From Hymenobacter actinosclerus (lineage in GTDB: Bacteria > Bacteroidota > Bacteroidia > Cytophagales > Hymenobacteraceae): a DNA stretch of 64,000 nucleotides. Position 1 is the stretch's first letter. Every line of letters begins with the position of its first letter. The notes under the pieces were generated by a model. That model did not search any database. It was not told the origin of the DNA and was given only the letters and a program-made list of their open reading frames with translations. Below, one piece after another: positions 25,844 to 33,965 of the stretch. Location of the stretch: positions 124,001 through 188,000 of the forward strand of contig NZ_FOHS01000005.1 of the NCBI RefSeq assembly GCF_900111515.1, in the 5' to 3' direction. A program made the translations under genes and the position numbers.

Positions 25844-26712
25844 GCCGCTACGAGTTCATCCAGGCTTGCACCGAGCCCTGGCCCGTGCAGTTGCTGTGCC
25901 GTTTGTTGGCGGTCAGTACAGCCGGTTACTATCAGTGGCGGCAGCGCCCGGCCCAACTGGCTGCGGCCTGGCAGCCAGCAGCGCAGGCGGCCTTTACGCG
26001 CCATGCTCGCCGCTACGGCACGCGGCGGTTGCGGGCCGAATTACGCGCCGAAGGCCATGCCGTGGGTCGCTACGCGCTCCGCTCCTGGCTGCACCGAAAC
26101 GGGCTGCGGGCGTTGAGTACGCGTCTACAGCGCCCCCGCACGACAGTGGCCGACCCGGCCGCCGTCGTGGCTGAAAACCGGCTGCTTGGTCAGCCTGCCC
26201 CCACTGCCCCCGACCAGGTCTGGGTGGGACGTGGCTTCACTTATTTGCCCCTGCTGGGCGGGCGCTGGTGCTATCTGGCCACGTGGCGCGATACCTGTTT
26301 GCGCCGGGTCGTAGGCTGGAGTCTGGCCGCGCAGATGCCCACCGAGTTCGTCCTGTATGCGCTGGAGCAAGCGCTGACGCTGCGCCAGCCCGCGCCGGGC
26401 CTGATTATCCACGCCGACCGCGGCAGCCAGTACACCAGCGCCGCTTGCCGGGCCCGCATCGACCAGGCCGGCGCCCTGTCCAGCTTCAGCCGACCGGGTA
26501 ATCCGTACGATAACGCCCAGGCGGAAGCCGGATGGAGCACGCTCAAAACCGAGTTGCTGCCCCACGGAACCGTCTTTGCCAGTCTCGAAGAGGCCCGCCT
26601 GGAGGTTGCTCACTACCTCGACACCTATTTCAATTTGGACCGCCGCCACTCCGCCCTGGGCTACCGCTCGCCCCATCAATTTGAACGCGACTTGAATCTC
26701 AACCTATCTTAG
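25840..26712 (+). CDS. IS3-family OrfB (DDE integrase core), first Asp replaced
   Basis: This DDE transposase catalytic half has an ATG at 25840. HADRGSQYTS gives the second Asp and NPYDNAQAEAGW the Glu. The first Asp is missing: the segment reads WVGRGFTYL, where IS3 enzymes, including copy C in this window, have WVGDITYL. The replacement also adds one residue. The frame is otherwise open to 26712. Because the first metal-binding residue is lost, the enzyme is probably inactive. Confidence 0.88.
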   Translation: MSRYEFIQACTEPWPVQLLCRLLAVSTAGYYQWRQRPAQLAAAWQPAAQAAFTRHARRYGTRRLRAELRAEGHAVGRYALRSWLHRNGLRALSTRLQRPRTTVADPAAVVAENRLLGQPAPTAPDQVWVGRGFTYLPLLGGRWCYLATWRDTCLRRVVGWSLAAQMPTEFVLYALEQALTLRQPAPGLIIHADRGSQYTSAACRARIDQAGALSSFSRPGNPYDNAQAEAGWSTLKTELLPHGTVFASLEEARLEVAHYLDTYFNLDRRHSALGYRSPHQFERDLNLNLS

Positions 26713-26772
26713 CGCACTGTCCGTTTTTACTGGACCACCCCACTATCTTGCTCGAAATCTTACTGACTACTC

Positions 26773-27381
26773 ATGCTACTTCAAACAGCACCTTTCTTAT
26801 CTACAGCTACTATAGTTACTATAACTATCTCAGTTATAGGTGGTCTGATTCTGTGGCTGCTAGATAAAGCCTATACGGCACGTAAGAAGCGGAATGAAGC
26901 GAAGAATGCGCAGCCTAAACTAGCAGTACGGTTAGAATTTCTAACAAGGGGTAGAATGAATGAAGGTATTTCCCACCTAAATAATTTTACACCCGATACT
27001 GTTGTTGACGCAGATAAATTGAATGAAATAATAATCAACTTTAAAATTGATTGGGATTTTGCAATGCACATTACCAACCAATCAGATGCACCAGCTTATA
27101 AGATTAAATTAATGGTACCTGAAACAAAAGGTAGGTTCATCGTGAAAAAAGAGATTGATTATACTAGGCCGTTTGTGCATGGCGAAACCAGAGCGCATGA
27201 AATCAAAGTTGTTCAGTATTTTGTGGGCACTAGTGTAGAGGCAGATGTTATATTAAGTCAGAAGCCATTTACTGAAATCGTACTTGAGTACGAAAACTCA
27301 GTAGGTTCAAGATTTGCAACATCATTCTTTCCTAAAGAAGCTGAAGAGAGTAATAAGAACATCTATAAAGTTGTGTCATAA
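26773..27381 (+). CDS. Membrane-anchored protein of unknown function, paralogue 1
   Basis: This 202-residue protein has one N-terminal transmembrane helix (residues ~15-34, ITISVIGGLILWLLD) followed by a basic stop-transfer segment (KAYTARKKRNEAKNA) and a soluble beta-rich domain. The C-terminal segment FTEIVLEYENSVGSRFATSF matches IKQLTLEYQNESGASFKTMF of the next gene, so the two are paralogues. It is AT-rich, unlike the surrounding DNA. The gap to the second gene is 21 bp. Function unknown. Confidence 0.7.
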   Translation: MLLQTAPFLSTATIVTITISVIGGLILWLLDKAYTARKKRNEAKNAQPKLAVRLEFLTRGRMNEGISHLNNFTPDTVVDADKLNEIIINFKIDWDFAMHITNQSDAPAYKIKLMVPETKGRFIVKKEIDYTRPFVHGETRAHEIKVVQYFVGTSVEADVILSQKPFTEIVLEYENSVGSRFATSFFPKEAEESNKNIYKVVS

Positions 27382-27402
27382 TAATTCATTAGTATAGTTT
27401 GT

Positions 27403-27975
27403 ATGGGATTTTTTGATTTTACCTCAGTAGGTGACCATAGAGATTTTGATAGATACGAAAATCTTTATAAGGCGCTGATATGGGTTCTTGGTGGCTTATC
27501 TCAAGTAATTATAAGCTACTTTAAATCAAGATGGAATAAACCGAAGTTGATGATCAACTTGGTGAATCCGAATAACGGAAGAACCGATCTTGCTTCTGGT
27601 CTTTGTCGTATCGTATATAATTTCTCGTTCGATATTATAAACCAACGGCAATTAGCTGCCCACCACGTTTCTGTTTATGGCTACGAAGTGATTGATGAAT
27701 TAGTAGGAAAGGTAAAATTGTCCCGTCCAACAGAAATCAACTACTTGACCATATTCAGTTATAATACCACTCAGAACCTTACTATGCGTATTGAGGCTGA
27801 TGTATATGCCGAACTTGCTGATATAATGATAGATGTGAATCCAATTAAACAGCTGACTCTTGAATATCAGAACGAATCCGGTGCTTCATTTAAAACCATG
27901 TTTTATCCGTACGTTACTGATATAAGCAAGAAGCATAAGTATAGGAGACGAATTGTGTTTAATTGGTGGTTATAG
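27403..27975 (+). CDS. Membrane-anchored protein of unknown function, paralogue 2
   Basis: This 190-residue paralogue of the preceding protein has a shorter, weaker hydrophobic segment near residues 24-42 (ALIWVLGGLSQVIISYF), then RWNKPKLMI and a beta-rich domain that shares the terminal LEYxNExGxxFxTxFxP pattern. The two genes are 21 bp apart and likely co-transcribed. Base composition is clearly lower in GC than the flanks, a sign of transfer. No catalytic residues stand out. Confidence 0.7.
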   Translation: MGFFDFTSVGDHRDFDRYENLYKALIWVLGGLSQVIISYFKSRWNKPKLMINLVNPNNGRTDLASGLCRIVYNFSFDIINQRQLAAHHVSVYGYEVIDELVGKVKLSRPTEINYLTIFSYNTTQNLTMRIEADVYAELADIMIDVNPIKQLTLEYQNESGASFKTMFYPYVTDISKKHKYRRRIVFNWWL

Positions 27976-28237
27976 TAGGAAGGTTTCAATCTTTATCGTG
28001 CGCTTCCTTATTGTAAATGCACTAGCTCATTGGTAACACATCTATTATAGTGCCACTCACTTTAGAATAATCTGCCGTCATCTACACTTACCTTGCTGCA
28101 TTAACAATCATCACGATCCAGTTATTAGTTTATCAGCATGGAAGAGTTGTACATGATGACTTCCTCCCAAGAAACTGGTCCATGCTAAAGTAGAGAAATC
28201 AAGCCCTTGTCGTATCTTAAATCAAGAGACATGCGCC

Positions 28238-28504
28238 ATGAAAAAGACGAAGTTTACCGAAGCCCAGATCGTGTTTGCTCTGCGTCAGGCGGACACGGGC
28301 GTAGCCGTCGCGGAAGTCTGCCGGAAGATGGGCATCAGCGAGGCTACTTACTACAACTGGAAGAAGAAATACGGCGGGCTGGGCGTGCCCGAGTTGCGCC
28401 GGTTGAAGCAGTTGGAAGAGGAGAATCTGCACCTCAAACAGTTGGTGGCTGACCTGAGCCTGGACAAGCAAATGCTGCAGGACGTGCTCAAAAAAAAGTT
28501 CTGA
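28238..28504 (+). CDS. IS407-like OrfA
   Basis: This 88-residue OrfA starts MKKTKFTEAQIVFALRQ and has an HTH (VCRKMGISEATYYNWKKKYG), typical of the IS407 subgroup of IS3. The C-terminal helix (LEEENLHLKQLVADLSLDKQ) is the usual dimerisation zipper. It is intact, but its OrfB partner is broken. Confidence 0.88.
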   Translation: MKKTKFTEAQIVFALRQADTGVAVAEVCRKMGISEATYYNWKKKYGGLGVPELRRLKQLEEENLHLKQLVADLSLDKQMLQDVLKKKF

Positions 28505-29347
28505 AGCACGTGCAGCGTCGCCACGCGGCTCAACACCTACGCGACGCCTATCGCATCTCGACCCGCCGAGCCTGCCAGCTCGTATAGCTGCAGCGCTCGA
28601 GCTGGTACTACCGGCCGCACGGGCGGGATGACACGGTGCTGCGCCGCCGGTTGCGGGAGCTGGCGCAGATCCGGGTGCGCTACGGCTGCCAGTGCCTGTT
28701 TACGCTACTACGCCGGGAAGGCTGGCCCGACAATCTCAAGCGCGTTCACCGCCTCTACTGCCTGGAAGGGCTGCACTTGCGCAGCAAGCGGCCCAAGCAC
28801 AGCCGGGCCGCGGCGCACCGCCTGGAGCGGGTCGAGTTGCAGCGCCCGCACCAGAGCTGGAGCATGGATTTCGTGGCTGATCAGCTCTTCGACGGCCGGA
28901 AAATCCGGGCCTTAACGATAGTCGATAAGTTGTAGTCGCCAGTGCCTGGCCATTCACGTTGGGCAGTCGCTGAAAGGAGACGACGTGGTGGCCGTCATGA
29001 GCCACTTGCAGCAAATGCTGGGCGTCGTACCAGCACGCATCCAGGTGGATAATGGCAGCGAGTTTATCAGGAAAGTGCTGGACAAATGGGCGTATGAGCA
29101 GCAGGTCACGCTGGACTTCTCGCGGCCCGGTAAACCGACTGATAACCCGTATATTGAATCCTTCAACGGCAGCTTCCGGGACGAGTGTCTGAACGTACAC
29201 TGGTTCTTATCGCTGGCCGATGCGCAGGAGAAAATCGAGCAGTGGCGGCAGCAGTACAACAGCTTCCGACCGCACAGCTCGCTGCAGAATTTAACGTCCG
29301 ATCAGGTCATGGCAGCCGCCAGTACTGTCGAGCTTCAAACCGCCTGA
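28501..29347 (+). pseudogene. IS407-like OrfB transposase, broken
   Basis: OrfB reads in pieces: an in-frame TAG near 28585 (after RRACQLV), an open stretch with the first Asp (SWSMDFVADQL), another TAG at 28933 (after TIVDKL), then a shift of frame into 28985-29347 with [10 protein letters not shown] and [16 protein letters not shown]. The catalytic residues survive but the protein cannot be made whole. Confidence 0.85.
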
Positions 29348-29369
29348 TTCTCTATGTCAGACCGGTCCA

Positions 29370-29519
29370 GCAATTGGGAAGAGATTATTTCTATATAATT
29401 GTAAATCAAATACTTGTATCTAAGGTTGGGTGACTGATTTGGTTTTAGATCACACGGTGAATTACACAACTATTCCACAAGTAACGGCCAGCCTTTGATT
29501 TCTAACCTTGTCTGACACT
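29370..29519. other. Gap after the IS407-like element
   Basis: AT-rich stretch without any gene, promoter or repeat that I can support; it ends at the terminator at 29520. Confidence 0.4.
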
Positions 29520-29560
29520 AAAAGCCCCGCGTTCCTCAATCGAGGGCGCGGGGCTTTTTT
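29520..29560 (-). terminator. Intrinsic terminator, bidirectional
   Basis: A 12-bp stem (AAAAGCCCCGCG with CGCGGGGCTTTT) lies around a 15-nt loop. It sits 30 bp beyond the stop of the DUF4394 fragment read on the minus strand. Confidence 0.85.
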
Positions 29561-29589
29561 CAGCCGTTGGTTTGCGGCGTCTGGTTAGC

Positions 29590-29935
29590 TTAGAAGCCCA
29601 GGCCAATGGTGAAGCCTGACACTGCCCCGCCAAAGCGGTAGTCGTTGGACAGCCGGGCGCGCCCGGTTTTGTCGTCGATGGTGTATAGTTGGGTGGGGCC
29701 CCCCACGGTCAGCAGCGCGTACCCAGTGTCGCTGGTGCCGCCGATGTCGTAGCCGTTCAGCGCTTCCGCGTCGACGCCCAGGGCGCCAACTTCCACCAGC
29801 GTGCCGTCGTTGGGCGGGGTCTTCTTATAGAGCTTATCGGTCATGTGGTCGATGACTTACAGCGTGGTGCCGGCCGTGCCCGCGAAGTTGTTCTCGTAGG
29901 CGGCCGCCCTCACGGCCGGGGTCCCGGGGTTGAGG
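29590..29935 (-). pseudogene. DUF4394 protein, C-terminal fragment
   Basis: From 29844 down to the stop at 29590, the minus strand encodes the end of a DUF4394 repeat protein (LYKKTPPNDGTLVEVGALGV, YALLTVGG, ending SGFTIGLGF). The coding similarity continues upstream (AYENNFAGTAGTTL), but a TAA at 29856-29858 interrupts it where the family has Tyr. Nothing further upstream matches. It is a remnant of a larger secreted beta-propeller-like protein. Confidence 0.75.
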
Positions 29936-29939
29936 GAAC

Positions 29940-30077
29940 AAGCTGCATTTGGAGCGTTTCATCCATTATGACAACTGGGAGAAGAAAGTACGCACCTACC
30001 TGGCCTCCTTCGGCGTGAAGGACGAGGATGATGAAGGAGTCGAAGGTGATGAGGATGCAGCGCCAGTCGCGGCATAA
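29940..30077 (+). pseudogene. Unidentified C-terminal coding fragment
   Basis: A plus-strand frame ends at TAA 30075-30077 and reads HLERFIHYDNWEKKVRTYL ... then an acidic tail DEDDEGVEGDEDAAP. It has no start and is followed by a terminator hairpin, so it looks like the last ~45 residues of a lost gene. I cannot identify the family. Confidence 0.4.
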
Positions 30078-30090
30078 ACATTACTTCAAT

Positions 30091-30125
30091 AAAAAAGTCC
30101 CTGCAGAATCGGCAGGGGCTTTTTT
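30091..30125. terminator. Bidirectional intrinsic terminator
   Basis: An 8-bp stem (GTCCCTGC with GCAGGGGC) is flanked by A6 on the left and T6 on the right. It separates the plus-strand fragment ending at 30077 from the minus-strand gene ending at 30139. Confidence 0.85.
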
Positions 30126-30138
30126 ATTGGAGTAAAGC

Positions 30139-31440
30139 TTATGCTAAACTTGGAAGATGAGACGGAAGGGTATACCCCCCTGCTGCCACAAGGGCTTTAA
30201 ACTCTTGTTTTTTAGCATCTTTGCGTTTAAACAGGTCTTCAAGGCGTTCACGCAGCCAATAGGAATAAGTTCCACTATTATATATCGAACTTAATTTCTT
30301 TACTACTACATCAGTTAGTGGATAGTGTTCGATGAATCCTCGAATTAAATCTGCCCGTTCATTAGTCCAAAGGTATTTAACTATGCTATTACTTGTAAAG
30401 ACCCCTTCTTCGATAATCTTTCCGAAGCCGTTAGCTTCTAGTATAACGTGCTGCTGAACATCATCAGTGTATTCCCGAGCGATTCCGAAGACTACTCGGT
30501 TGGCACTATCTATCTCATCTTTTGGAATCAGAGCGTTCGCCAACATGGAAGCATAAATTGCTAGCGGCTTCTCTGCTCGGCTAAGCGTTGTATTCCAAAA
30601 ACTTCGAATTTCTGCAGGAGTATAATCTAATAGTGCAATAAATGACGGATTTTCAGACAAGTAACTGAGCAAAAGTCTCTTGCTACCACTTTGCTTTAAA
30701 AACTCTGCCAACGAATTGGTTGTTCCAGCATCTTGTAACGCTAACACCTTATTTATCAACACATTTTCTTCTCCAAAAAAAGGAGATTCTGTTTGAATGA
30801 TACTAAAGGCAACTCTCCAGAATTCGTCTCGTTCAGCAGGTTCAACAGAAGAAGGAATCTCTGCCACTAATGGAGTTACATCTTGATTGGGTGGAGTGAA
30901 AGTAGGGTCATAATGTGTCTTCAGCTTATTCAGCAACGACCGCATTCCACCTTGAACAGTTATTTTAGAAAGATTACTTTCTAAAAAAGCCCAGAACGTT
31001 TCTACGTGGTAGTTATTTATAATATTATCCTTTGCATGTGCACAATCGTTACGCCGGTCCTTCCAATACATAATCTGTTGACGTATGGTAGGCTTAATTG
31101 CAAAAATTGCATCTCTTGTTTTCGGCTTCACCTTTGTAACTGGGTCCTCTGGCCCAAATGCTTCCATCGCTTGCGTCGCATTTAAAAGCGCTTCTTCCCA
31201 CTTTTCATCATTGCGCAAAAGCCCTAACATAAAGTCCCATTTCCCCTGTTCATAAACAGCAGGCCTATGTGCCCCAATAATCCGTTCCTTCAAAATATTC
31301 ATAAATGCTAAGTAAGAAAAAAGCAGAGAGGCTCGGTAAGCCTCAGCTTTATAACACTTAATTGATTCGCTGAATAGTGGCTCAACATTTCTGCTGACGG
31401 TTTGCTTTTCAAGCCATGTTTCAAATTTGTGCTTCAACAT
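30139..31440 (-). CDS. HEPN-like protein downstream of the ABC-3C genes
   Basis: This 433-residue protein has an N-terminal helical region of ~150 residues that contains RNDCAH at 130-135, the R-N-x3-H signature of HEPN ribonucleases, followed by a long helical region of unknown fold. It has no signal peptide or membrane segment. It lies 38 bp after the DUF3732 ATPase on the same strand and is the last gene of that run, so it may be an additional effector. It is more AT-rich than the three upstream genes, which suggests separate recruitment. HEPN assignment rests on the motif and helical context. Confidence 0.6.
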   Translation of the reverse strand: MLKHKFETWLEKQTVSRNVEPLFSESIKCYKAEAYRASLLFSYLAFMNILKERIIGAHRPAVYEQGKWDFMLGLLRNDEKWEEALLNATQAMEAFGPEDPVTKVKPKTRDAIFAIKPTIRQQIMYWKDRRNDCAHAKDNIINNYHVETFWAFLESNLSKITVQGGMRSLLNKLKTHYDPTFTPPNQDVTPLVAEIPSSVEPAERDEFWRVAFSIIQTESPFFGEENVLINKVLALQDAGTTNSLAEFLKQSGSKRLLLSYLSENPSFIALLDYTPAEIRSFWNTTLSRAEKPLAIYASMLANALIPKDEIDSANRVVFGIAREYTDDVQQHVILEANGFGKIIEEGVFTSNSIVKYLWTNERADLIRGFIEHYPLTDVVVKKLSSIYNSGTYSYWLRERLEDLFKRKDAKKQEFKALVAAGGYTLPSHLPSLA

Positions 31441-31478
31441 TTAAAAAGGTTATGTGTGGTGAATGAATAAACTATATA

Positions 31479-33434
31479 TTATTTCACTTTTGTCGTCAAC
31501 CAATTCTGTGGAATAAGCGCCCGCCCATTAGTCCAGGGCGCTTCCACTAGTGCCCGCTGAAACTCCGGCGTATCAAGGTTAGCGTGCTCCGTCACGATAA
31601 CCTGCAGCTTGGGGCTCATCAGCGTCACCACCTTAAAGAGCAGCACGAACATGCGCCGCACGGCCAGCACGTCGCCGCCTACAGCTTCCAAGTCCTGCAC
31701 GGTGCCATCCAGCTGCTGGTAGGCGCGGGAAACGCCATCGATTTGCGGGAAATACACCTGCGAGGGCTGGTCGAGCACCAGGAAGTGGGGCACTGGCCGG
31801 TCGCGCTCGATGAAGAACTTGTGCATGGCCAGCAGGCAAATCAGGTGGCAGCCCAGCCAGTTCTCGCCGCTGCCCATGCGTTCCATTGTGATGATGCGGT
31901 CGCGGTCGGCCACCACCGTGAGCTTGCGGCGGTCCAGCCGGTGTGGGTAGCCAGCGTGCTCCATGGCCAGGTCGCTGGCCCATTCGGTCATGTCCTCGGC
32001 AATGACGCTCAGGCTCGAATCGACGATGTCGTCCACCTCGTCGCTGCTCAGGCTCTCCAGAAAATCTTTGATGTATTTTTTGCCCGCCTCGATGCGCTCG
32101 CGCAAATCCGCCTGGTCTTCCACCAGCTCGGTGTTGCTCAGGTGCATTTCAATTTTGCCCACTACCCGGGCGGCACGCAGTTCCAGGTCGCGCAGGCGCT
32201 GGCCGTTTTCCCGCTCCGTGCTCAGTGTGGCCACGAGTTGCGACGAGGTGGACATGTTTTGCCGGATATCCTCCAGCTGCGCCCGCAGCCCGCTCAGGTA
32301 TTGCTCCAGTTGGGGGCGCTCCCGCTTCACATCAGTCAAATCGGCCTGCATGCGGCTGAGCGAAGCCGTCAGGGCCGCTACAGAAGGCGGCACTTCCTGT
32401 AGCGTGCTGTCACACACGGGGCATTTGTGGGCGTGCTCCGCTTCCGTTCCAAACGCGTGCACGGCGCGCAGCCGGTCCGAGTGGTCGGTCACGGCCGAGG
32501 AGAACCCCTCCTCTTTGCTCAAGTATTCCTCGGCTTCCTCAATTTCACGCTGCTTGTCCCGAAAGTCGCGCTGCACCTCGCGCAATTGGGTGCGGGCCTG
32601 CTCCAGTGGGCTATTGTTGATGGCCACTCCCTGGCCAGGCTCCCAGGTCACCAGCCGCTGCAATTCCGCAATCACCTGTGTATCCGGCACGATTGCCTCG
32701 AGGAGGCCCGCCGCCTGCGCTTCGGCCAGCAGCGTCCGACCGTTTTCGGCCTGCTTGCCAAACAACGCATCGGCCTCCCGGCTCTTGCTTTGCAGCCGTT
32801 TCAGGCCCCGCTGCAGCTTATCCAACTCGGCCAGCTTTGCCTGGCGGTCATCCAGAATCGCCCCCAGGAAATAAGGCAGCGTTTCGCGGATATGCCGGGG
32901 AATGCCTTCCTCGTCCTGACGCCAGAACAACTGCTTGGCATTGGCCACCAGGCTCTGGTTCTGGAACAGGTAATACTTGGCGTGCTGCATGGTGGCCTGG
33001 AACGAGTCGAGGTTGATGCCCGCCGGCCCCAGCGTCTGGTTGGGCGCAATGCCCAGCAGGCTGGACAAGGCCGACGTGATGCCTTCGTCGTTCGTGTTGG
33101 GCTGCAGCTGCGCCAGCGTAGGCACCGTGATTTCCGTCGCCGTTTCAATGTAGCCCCGCGTCTGGGAAGCTGCCTGACCCGCCGGGGCGGGTTTTGCCAG
33201 AAACACCTGCGTATCGCCTACCTGCAGCAGCACGGCATACCAGGCCACGACATCACGGTTTACGCCTTCGAAAATCGTAAACGTCGGCCGCCCCATGCAG
33301 TAGTCCAGGATATTGATAACGGACGATTTGCCCGTTCTCGACTGCCCGGTAATGATGTTGACCGCGCCCAGCTTAAAGGGCAGCGTGCGCGTGTCGCCGT
33401 CGTAGTTGTAGAGAATAATGGATTTGACCTGCAT
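31479..33434 (-). CDS. ABC-3C system ATPase (DUF3732, SMC/Rad50-like)
   Basis: This 651-residue Rad50/SMC-like ATPase has Walker A GQSRTGKS at residues 30-37, a long coiled-coil middle with a zinc-hook-like KCPVCDSTL near 336-344, and a C-terminal lobe with the ABC-like signature RMGSGENWLG and Walker B HFLVLDQPSQ. The DUF3732 type is the ATPase of ABC three-component (ABC-3C) conflict systems described by comparative genomics. It would sense nucleic-acid structure and release the effector. The order on this strand is effector, middle component (29 bp upstream), ATPase, HEPN-like gene. Confidence 0.88.
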   Translation of the reverse strand: MQVKSIILYNYDGDTRTLPFKLGAVNIITGQSRTGKSSVINILDYCMGRPTFTIFEGVNRDVVAWYAVLLQVGDTQVFLAKPAPAGQAASQTRGYIETATEITVPTLAQLQPNTNDEGITSALSSLLGIAPNQTLGPAGINLDSFQATMQHAKYYLFQNQSLVANAKQLFWRQDEEGIPRHIRETLPYFLGAILDDRQAKLAELDKLQRGLKRLQSKSREADALFGKQAENGRTLLAEAQAAGLLEAIVPDTQVIAELQRLVTWEPGQGVAINNSPLEQARTQLREVQRDFRDKQREIEEAEEYLSKEEGFSSAVTDHSDRLRAVHAFGTEAEHAHKCPVCDSTLQEVPPSVAALTASLSRMQADLTDVKRERPQLEQYLSGLRAQLEDIRQNMSTSSQLVATLSTERENGQRLRDLELRAARVVGKIEMHLSNTELVEDQADLRERIEAGKKYIKDFLESLSSDEVDDIVDSSLSVIAEDMTEWASDLAMEHAGYPHRLDRRKLTVVADRDRIITMERMGSGENWLGCHLICLLAMHKFFIERDRPVPHFLVLDQPSQVYFPQIDGVSRAYQQLDGTVQDLEAVGGDVLAVRRMFVLLFKVVTLMSPKLQVIVTEHANLDTPEFQRALVEAPWTNGRALIPQNWLTTKVK

Positions 33435-33463
33435 TGGAAAGGAAGGAAAGCAGCGGGTATTGA

Positions 33464-33955
33464 TTAGTTTAGCTTGATGCCCCAGGTGGAGAGGAAGGTG
33501 GCTGGGCTGCCGGCATCGGCAAACCAGCGCCCCACAAATTCAGCTTGTTTCGCACACTTGGCTGCTTCCGATGCCTTAGGCACCGGATAATTGCCTAGTT
33601 CCTGTGGTCCAGGTATCAGCGCGCCCTCCCCATTTAAGGCCAGTACCCCATGCTGCAGTGCGAAAAGCAGCGCCTCTTTCGTGATTTGCACCATATTCTG
33701 CATGCGTTCAGCAAAGCCGATGCGCACCTGGTGGTTGCGGTGCATCCATACATGGAGCTTGGTCGAGAGGCCTGGTAGTTTATCCCGTGTATCCTTGTGC
33801 AACACCACCGGCAGCACCACAAAGGCCATGGCATAGTCCATGCCGCGCTCACTGGCCTGCTTATAGCCGCCCACTGCTTGCCGTAGCAGCAGGCCACAGA
33901 AAGCAGGATTGAATAAGTTGGCAACTTCAACCGGCCGCTGATTCCAGGGTAGCAT
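33464..33955 (-). CDS. ABC-3C middle component
   Basis: This 163-residue protein matches the middle component of ABC-3C systems: it begins RPVEVANLFNPAFCGLLL, a typical N-terminus for the family, followed by a winged-helix-like domain (ITKEALLFALQHGVLAL). It links the effector protein to the ATPase. The upstream effector gene ends 10 bp before its start and the ATPase starts 29 bp after its stop, so the three are co-transcribed. Confidence 0.85.
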   Translation of the reverse strand: MLPWNQRPVEVANLFNPAFCGLLLRQAVGGYKQASERGMDYAMAFVVLPVVLHKDTRDKLPGLSTKLHVWMHRNHQVRIGFAERMQNMVQITKEALLFALQHGVLALNGEGALIPGPQELGNYPVPKASEAAKCAKQAEFVGRWFADAGSPATFLSTWGIKLN

Positions 33956-33965
33956 AGGATGGGCC

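Larger units (their letters stand above)
25490..26742 (+). mobile_element. IS3-family element, copy B
   Basis: This 1253-bp element has terminal inverted repeats TGAGGTGGTCTAGCTAAAAC at the left and the complement of TGGGGTGGTCCAGTAAAAAC at the right. It carries OrfA and OrfB with an A7G slippery site between them (25800-25807). No target duplication is visible. It ends 30 bp before the first of two membrane-protein paralogues. Confidence 0.92.
28176..29369 (+). mobile_element. IS3-family element (IS407-like), decayed
   Basis: Inverted-repeat ends read TGGTCCATGCTAAAGTAGAG at the left and, on the other strand, TGGACCGGTCTGACATAGAG at the right. The element is about 1.19 kb, with an intact OrfA and an OrfB broken by stops and a frameshift. 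It is a different subgroup from the three TGAGGTGG-ended copies. Confidence 0.8.

Noticed and set aside
29689-30018. 109-codon plus-strand frame across the DUF4394 remnant
   Set aside because: Antisense to the DUF4394 coding pattern on the other strand and without a domain.
31963-33467. Long plus-strand frames opposite the DUF3732 ATPase
   Set aside because: Shadows of a clear ABC-3C ATPase with full motif set.
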